NCBI GenBank assembly: GCA_026874595.1
Contig: CM049317.1
Coordinates: forward strand, 15,372,882-15,436,881
Direction: 5' to 3'
DNA: 64,000 bases
From: Sipunculus nudus
Lineage: Eukaryota > Annelida > Sipuncula > Golfingiida > Sipunculidae
In this document: in pieces, positions 61,180 to 64,000 of the stretch
Layout: each line of letters opens with the position of its first letter
Numbering within the stretch: position 1 is the stretch's first letter
Made by a program: the position numbers and the translations under genes
The notes under the pieces: model-generated
The model's database searches: none
What the model was told of the DNA's origin: nothing
The model's input: the letters and a program-made list of their open reading frames with translations, nothing else

Positions 61180-64000
61180 TTTTTTTGCCTAAGACTTAAG
61201 ATCCTAATTAATATTAACTTATTAATACATCAAAAACAATATTCGGATTAATACAGAGGCTTATATTTAGATTGCAATCCATATACAGTAAACCAAACAA
61301 TTGCCACTCTTTGGCCTAAACATACACCTAAACTGGGGGCTTGACCCATCTTTTTGCCACCGATATATTAAAACATTGCCCCCTGCTGGCAAATAAGAAA
61401 ACTACAGCAGTAAGCAGATATAAAGATTTATGGGTCGCCTGTATCTGTTTGTGGAGGCTATCGTTTAGCATATTTCCCAGCTAGGCATGCACCACTTTCT
61501 GTTGGCATTTAAAGGGCTGTTGAAGTACCCACATATAAAAAGATTTTATGTAACCTTCATTATATATTTGGTATAATAGGCTTATGTAGCAGCTCTATTT
61601 AAAAATTCATATTTTTGTTTTATACTCCATATGTCACATAAAAAAAAACAAAATTTGTAGCATGTAGAATATCACCCCAAGTTACATCCTGTTTTAAAAA
61701 AAAGTTAGTTTTAGCTCCAGAAACTGGTTGTCTCAACAAAGCTCAACCCAGCAGAATAATGAACAACTGATAACATTTCTCAATAAAAAAATATTACTCA
61801 TAAAGGCACACAAGTTTGTTATTCTATGCATGTATAACCTGTGCTTTTGCTTAAAATAGATAATAATGTACGTTAAATGGTTATTATGCATGTTATGGCA
61901 CAGTGCTTGCAGTAAGCAATCATTTTAATTTAGTGAAAAGATAAAATTCACTTTTGCATTTATTATAATGGATGTTTAACCTATGATTTAAACTACAGCT
62001 CTAATGTTTTCAAATATGAAATGGGGTTGTGATCTACTGCTGCGTGTTTCCATGTTACGTTTTCTCAGCGAACAAATGATCAGAGGTACCCCTTTCATTG
62101 TGCAGGCATGAATATTCCGTTCTCTTTCATTCCGGAAGTATAATCAGCCGGAGCACAAATAGCGGAGCCAACCCCATCACAAGCCTGGTCTGTTTAGGCC
62201 TTTAATAACATGTGACACTATAAAAAATAAAGTACACTCACTCACGCAAAAGGAGGTAGAAAAAACCACCCACATCTATAAACTTTCCTCTGCCTCAGAA
62301 AAAATGTTATTTATTGGCCCATATATCAACGCACTAAGATGATGTAACGGAAAAAAGTGGCACCAGTAAAATCAATGATAGCCATGCCATACAAACTGGG
62401 GTCTAACGGAGGCCTTGGGGGCCCTCCCCCTCTTCTAACAAGCATTTTTACAGCAGAGAGGCCGATAAACAGAGCCATGCCATAAGAACACAGGCTTAAT
62501 AACACAAGCATTTTCAATAATGGCCCCCTCCAAGTAATAGCCCAGTGCAAAAATCGGTAAATTCAATATGGCTAAAAAAAATACAAAATGGAAATTTAAT
62601 TTCCTTACACTCTGTCTGTGACTGTACCCTATCTGGGCCAATTATCAACGAGAAAAATCTAACGAGTTCTCATCCTGTACCTCTGTCAAGATGCAATAAT
62701 TGGACAACTGCAACTTGCATTCCAACAGCGCAAAGGTTGGCTTAAATAAGAGCTGGGTCTTTAAGAAACCAGGCTTAATGATAGGCATCTACAAAATAAG
62801 TGAATTATTACATGAAAACATTTTCCCATTTGATACAGGGGTTTAAAAGCTACCATTTTCCATTTATGACAGCGCTTGGAAACTCTGACAGAAAAAGTTC
62901 CTGCATGTATTATTAAAGGATTAATCTGTACATAAAAACCAACTTGCATTGATTAAGTAAAACTGTGTTTACTGGATAGTTTGTGGTAACTTCGGCTAAA
63001 TTTGCATTTCATGAGTGTAATATTGAGCAAAGCTAGCATATGGGCCAACTGCAATAGACTTGTAATCATTGTCATTTTCTAGCAATTATCAAAATCGCTT
63101 CATATATTATTAAATCCTCCTTTCTCATTACCATGGCGATGGGAACGGTGTATATAAATTAAAACTGTCATATCTCCGTGTACTAAATGACACAAGAAAA
63201 CTGCTATCGAGGCTTGGAAAAAGTCTCTAAGCTTCCAATTCTACTGAAAGTTATGGGGCCTGTGCTCTTGGCACAATTTATCACTTGCAAGAACAAGCAG
63301 GCTGAATTAGAACAAGTTGTATTCTTGCCTGCTCTCGCAGCAAAGAGGTAGAAAAAATGCACATTAAAATGTGGCCAATATCTACTGGGTCTCCAGAGGG
63401 GGGCAAAACAAAGCATTGCGATGAGGCTCTGATAAACCTGGCTTTTTTTTCTCGCTGATCTAATCAAGATCGCCGGTATTAATATATTTCAGACAGGCCA
63501 ATAAAAAATTGACAGCTCCTAGTTGCAGGGTGTAGGGCCGGTTACCGATCTCATGGGATGCGGGGCAATATTTAACCGTTTTGTAGCCGGGCCCCTTGAG
63601 AAAACATCGGTGATAGTAGCTTTTCATAAATATGGAACAGGACAATACCCAGAGTGATACACAGACTGCAGTGTAGTTTTAAACTGGTAATAAATATGAA
63701 GCTGCATCGCATAAATATCTACCTACACAGAGTAGCAGAAAACAAAACGCAACAGTCAGGTAAATGTTACAGGTGCCAGATCACCCAATAAAACTGCTAT
63801 AATCTCAAATTTCTCGATTATTGATCAGGTGGTCCCACACTGAGATAATAATCCACTGCTTCTCTGTAAGCAGTGACAACGTACTCAAATGGTTCCCCTT
63901 TCAAAATACCAGCAAGAAACGAAGCTACTTAAAGTGTTAAAGATTACTTTACTTTAAAATACCTACTTGTTTTAAATATCACTAAAAAATCAGTTTAAAA
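61180..64000. other. Mostly single-copy non-coding DNA
   Basis: AT-rich to about 61980, then GC-richer and apparently single-copy to 63850. Candidate sites: an ETS-like CCGGAAGT near 62132, and an imperfect RFX X-box-like TTACCATGGCGATGG at 63128-63142, shortly before TATATAAAT (63151). Short minus-strand frames at 62326-62641, 63204-63467 and 63460-63645 show no known domain. Confidence 0.4.

Overview
This is a stretch of animal nuclear genome, not a bacterial or viral one. It is AT-rich, contains long (TA)n runs, many mini- and microsatellites, tRNA-derived SINEs, a non-LTR retrotransposon relic and short inverted-repeat elements, and almost no protein-coding sequence. Repeats carrying (ACGG)n tracts with tandem internal units, and ending in a terminal hairpin, resemble the 'pearl'/Helentron-like non-autonomous elements known from bivalve molluscs. 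I infer a mollusc, probably a bivalve, at moderate confidence. The species cannot be named from this window.

The only exon I can identify with confidence is on the minus strand at 29408-29546. It encodes the start of the NCD1 domain of a NAB (NGFI-A/EGR-binding) transcriptional corepressor and is bounded by a good splice acceptor and a GTAAGG donor. I did not find the next NAB exon between 1 and 29407, so that whole stretch is probably one large intron. Sequence from 29547 to 64000 is upstream of the exon: a 5' intron, promoter or intergenic DNA.

Layout: 22-531, 51-bp minisatellite; 3.4-4.1 kb, (TA)n and a 22-bp array; 4.1-10.8 kb, mostly single-copy DNA; 10.8-12.1 kb, adjoining 45-bp and 42-bp arrays; 12.1-12.5 kb, a GC-richer island with a CTCF-like core; 13.1-14.6 kb, a 43-bp array and a hairpin-terminated element; 19.4-20.4 kb, a region bounded by 34-bp inverted repeats; 20.6-21.4 kb, a decayed 38-bp array; 22.0-22.4 kb, a SINE; 24-29 kb, very AT-rich; 29.4-29.5 kb, the NAB exon; 34.8-35.0 kb, a second SINE; 35.5-36.9 kb, several hairpin-terminated elements; 37.8-38.8 kb, a 29-bp array; 40.4-41.3 kb, another hairpin element; 42.4-42.9 kb, a 58-bp higher-order array; 44.8-46.8 kb, 27-bp and 17-bp arrays; 47.35-47.94 kb, an inverted-repeat element with CRE motifs in its loop; 49.9-51.5 kb, tandem interspersed repeats; 53.6-53.9 kb, a LINE endonuclease relic; 54.9-55.5 kb, an (ACGG)n element; 60.87-61.17 kb, a small inverted-repeat element; 62-64 kb, mostly single-copy.

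Most long open frames here are artefacts. Arrays with periods of 51, 45, 42 and 27 bp (all multiples of three) stay open over many copies and mimic repetitive proteins. The most notable signals are the family of elements whose 3' hairpins keep their shape while the stem sequence changes, the TCAAGGTCA nuclear-receptor motifs that the family carries, and the inverted-repeat element at 47.35 kb.
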